DNA from: an uncultured Marmoricola sp. | GTDB lineage: Bacteria; Actinomycetota; Actinomycetes; Propionibacteriales; Nocardioidaceae | Assembly: GCA_937868455.1 (NCBI GenBank) | Contig: CALMMO010000447.1 | Coordinates: 1-5,654 of the forward strand | Reading direction: 5' to 3' | Length of the DNA stretch: 5,654 bases | Shown: one piece after another, positions 5,335 to 5,654 of the stretch | Numbering within the stretch: the first letter of the stretch is position 1 | Layout: each line of letters starts with the position of its first letter | The notes under the pieces: model-generated | What the model saw: only the letters and a program-made list of their open reading frames with translations | Databases searched by the model: none | Told to the model about the DNA's origin: nothing | Made by a program: the position numbers and the translations under genes

Positions 5335-5654
5335 GCAGTCGGCCGATATCGACTCGATTCGACTCCCTCAGCGAGTTGAATCGCCCTGGGCGACGCTGAC
5401 CAAGCGAGTGCTCGTTGCGCTTGCCATTTTGGTGTTCACGGTCTTGTTGGTGTGGGTTCAGCGCGATGGCTACGTCGACATCAACGACCCGCAACACAAG
5501 GTCGATCTTGTTGATGCGACGTACTACACAACGGTCACATTGAGCACTACGGGCTATGGAGATATCGCGCCGGTGAGCCAATCGGCCCGCATGGTCAACG
5601 CCTTTGTGATCACGCCGCTGCGCATCGGCTTCTTGGCCCTCTTGATTAGTACGA
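5315..5654 (+). CDS. Two-helix potassium channel, 5' part only
   Basis: This is the N-terminal 113 residues of an ion channel subunit in the cytoplasmic membrane. Counted from ATG 5315 it has a cytoplasmic N-terminus (1-30), TM1 at about 31-48 (LVALAILVFTVLLVWV), a pore helix at about 66-77 (DATYYTTVTLST), the K+ selectivity filter TGYGD (79-83), and the start of TM2 from about 92 (MVNAFVITPLRIGFLALLIST) at the window end. The filter makes K+ selectivity very likely. The sequence resembles actinobacterial TrkA-N/RCK channels such as the mycobacterial Rv3200c type, which carry a cytoplasmic NAD-binding domain; that part is outside the window, so the domain is expected, not seen. An in-frame TGA at 5309-5311 limits the start to ATG 5315 or ATG 5321. 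Both overlap the end of the preceding gene, indicating translational coupling. No good Shine-Dalgarno is present; GGGGAG at 5293-5298 is too far upstream. Confidence 0.92.
   Translation, partial: MAMSFREQSADIDSIRLPQRVESPWATLTKRVLVALAILVFTVLLVWVQRDGYVDINDPQHKVDLVDATYYTTVTLSTTGYGDIAPVSQSARMVNAFVITPLRIGFLALLIST
5355..5393. repeat. Two overlapping inverted repeats early in the channel gene
   Basis: CGATTCGACTC (5355-5365) pairs with GAGTTGAATCG (5373-5383): 11 pairs including one G-T(U), with a 7-nt loop. Immediately after it, and sharing 5381-5383, is the palindrome TCGCCC-T-GGGCGA (5381-5393). The two would compete if both formed in RNA. They lie about codons 14-26, before TM1. No T-run follows. 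Confidence 0.4.

Noticed and set aside
5120..5581. 153-residue minus-strand open frame
   Set aside because: It runs antisense to two plus-strand genes, including the unmistakable channel filter, and is rich in Arg and His without motifs.

Overview
The window looks like an actinobacterial chromosome segment. It is GC-rich, and GlgC and the GlgA-type glycosyltransferase have the Actinobacteria-specific sequence style, for example [14 protein letters not shown] in GlgC and KEYPP followed by GGAGVH in the transferase. The divergent glgA/glgC pair is the arrangement known from mycobacteria and relatives. Genus cannot be fixed from this sequence. No mobile element, CRISPR array, rRNA or tRNA is visible. 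Coding density is very high: the longest gap between genes is 83 bp.

Left part (1-3617), ADP-glucose and glycogen metabolism. The 5' half of a GT4 glycogen synthase or maltose-1-phosphate synthase gene (glgA/glgM) runs leftward off the window edge. A 47-bp intergenic region separates it from rightward glgC (ADP-glucose pyrophosphorylase). glgC overlaps pgm (phosphoglucomutase) by 4 bp, with a strong Shine-Dalgarno for pgm inside the end of glgC. Together they form a short route: Pgm converts glucose-6-phosphate to glucose-1-phosphate, GlgC makes ADP-glucose, and the GlgA/GlgM enzyme transfers the glucose to an alpha-glucan or to glucose-1-phosphate.

Right part (3701-5654), a rightward run of envelope-related genes. 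It holds a YihY/BrkB-type six-helix membrane protein, an 84-residue protein resembling the N-terminal OB-fold of the GTPase RsgA but with no GTPase domain, a 112-residue protein with one N-terminal membrane segment, and the start of a two-helix potassium channel with a TGYGD filter, cut by the window end. The last two genes overlap by up to 20 bp. I do not recognise a described function for the two small proteins, and they are the least explained part of the window.

Regulatory structure. Several gene starts lack a clear Shine-Dalgarno and instead have a TANNNT hexamer 6-7 nt upstream, as expected for leaderless actinobacterial transcripts. By contrast, pgm, which is inside an operon, has a perfect AGGAGG. 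Inverted repeats sit in the glgA/glgC gap, upstream of the YihY gene, and across the start codon of the 84-residue gene. No intrinsic terminator with a T-run was found.
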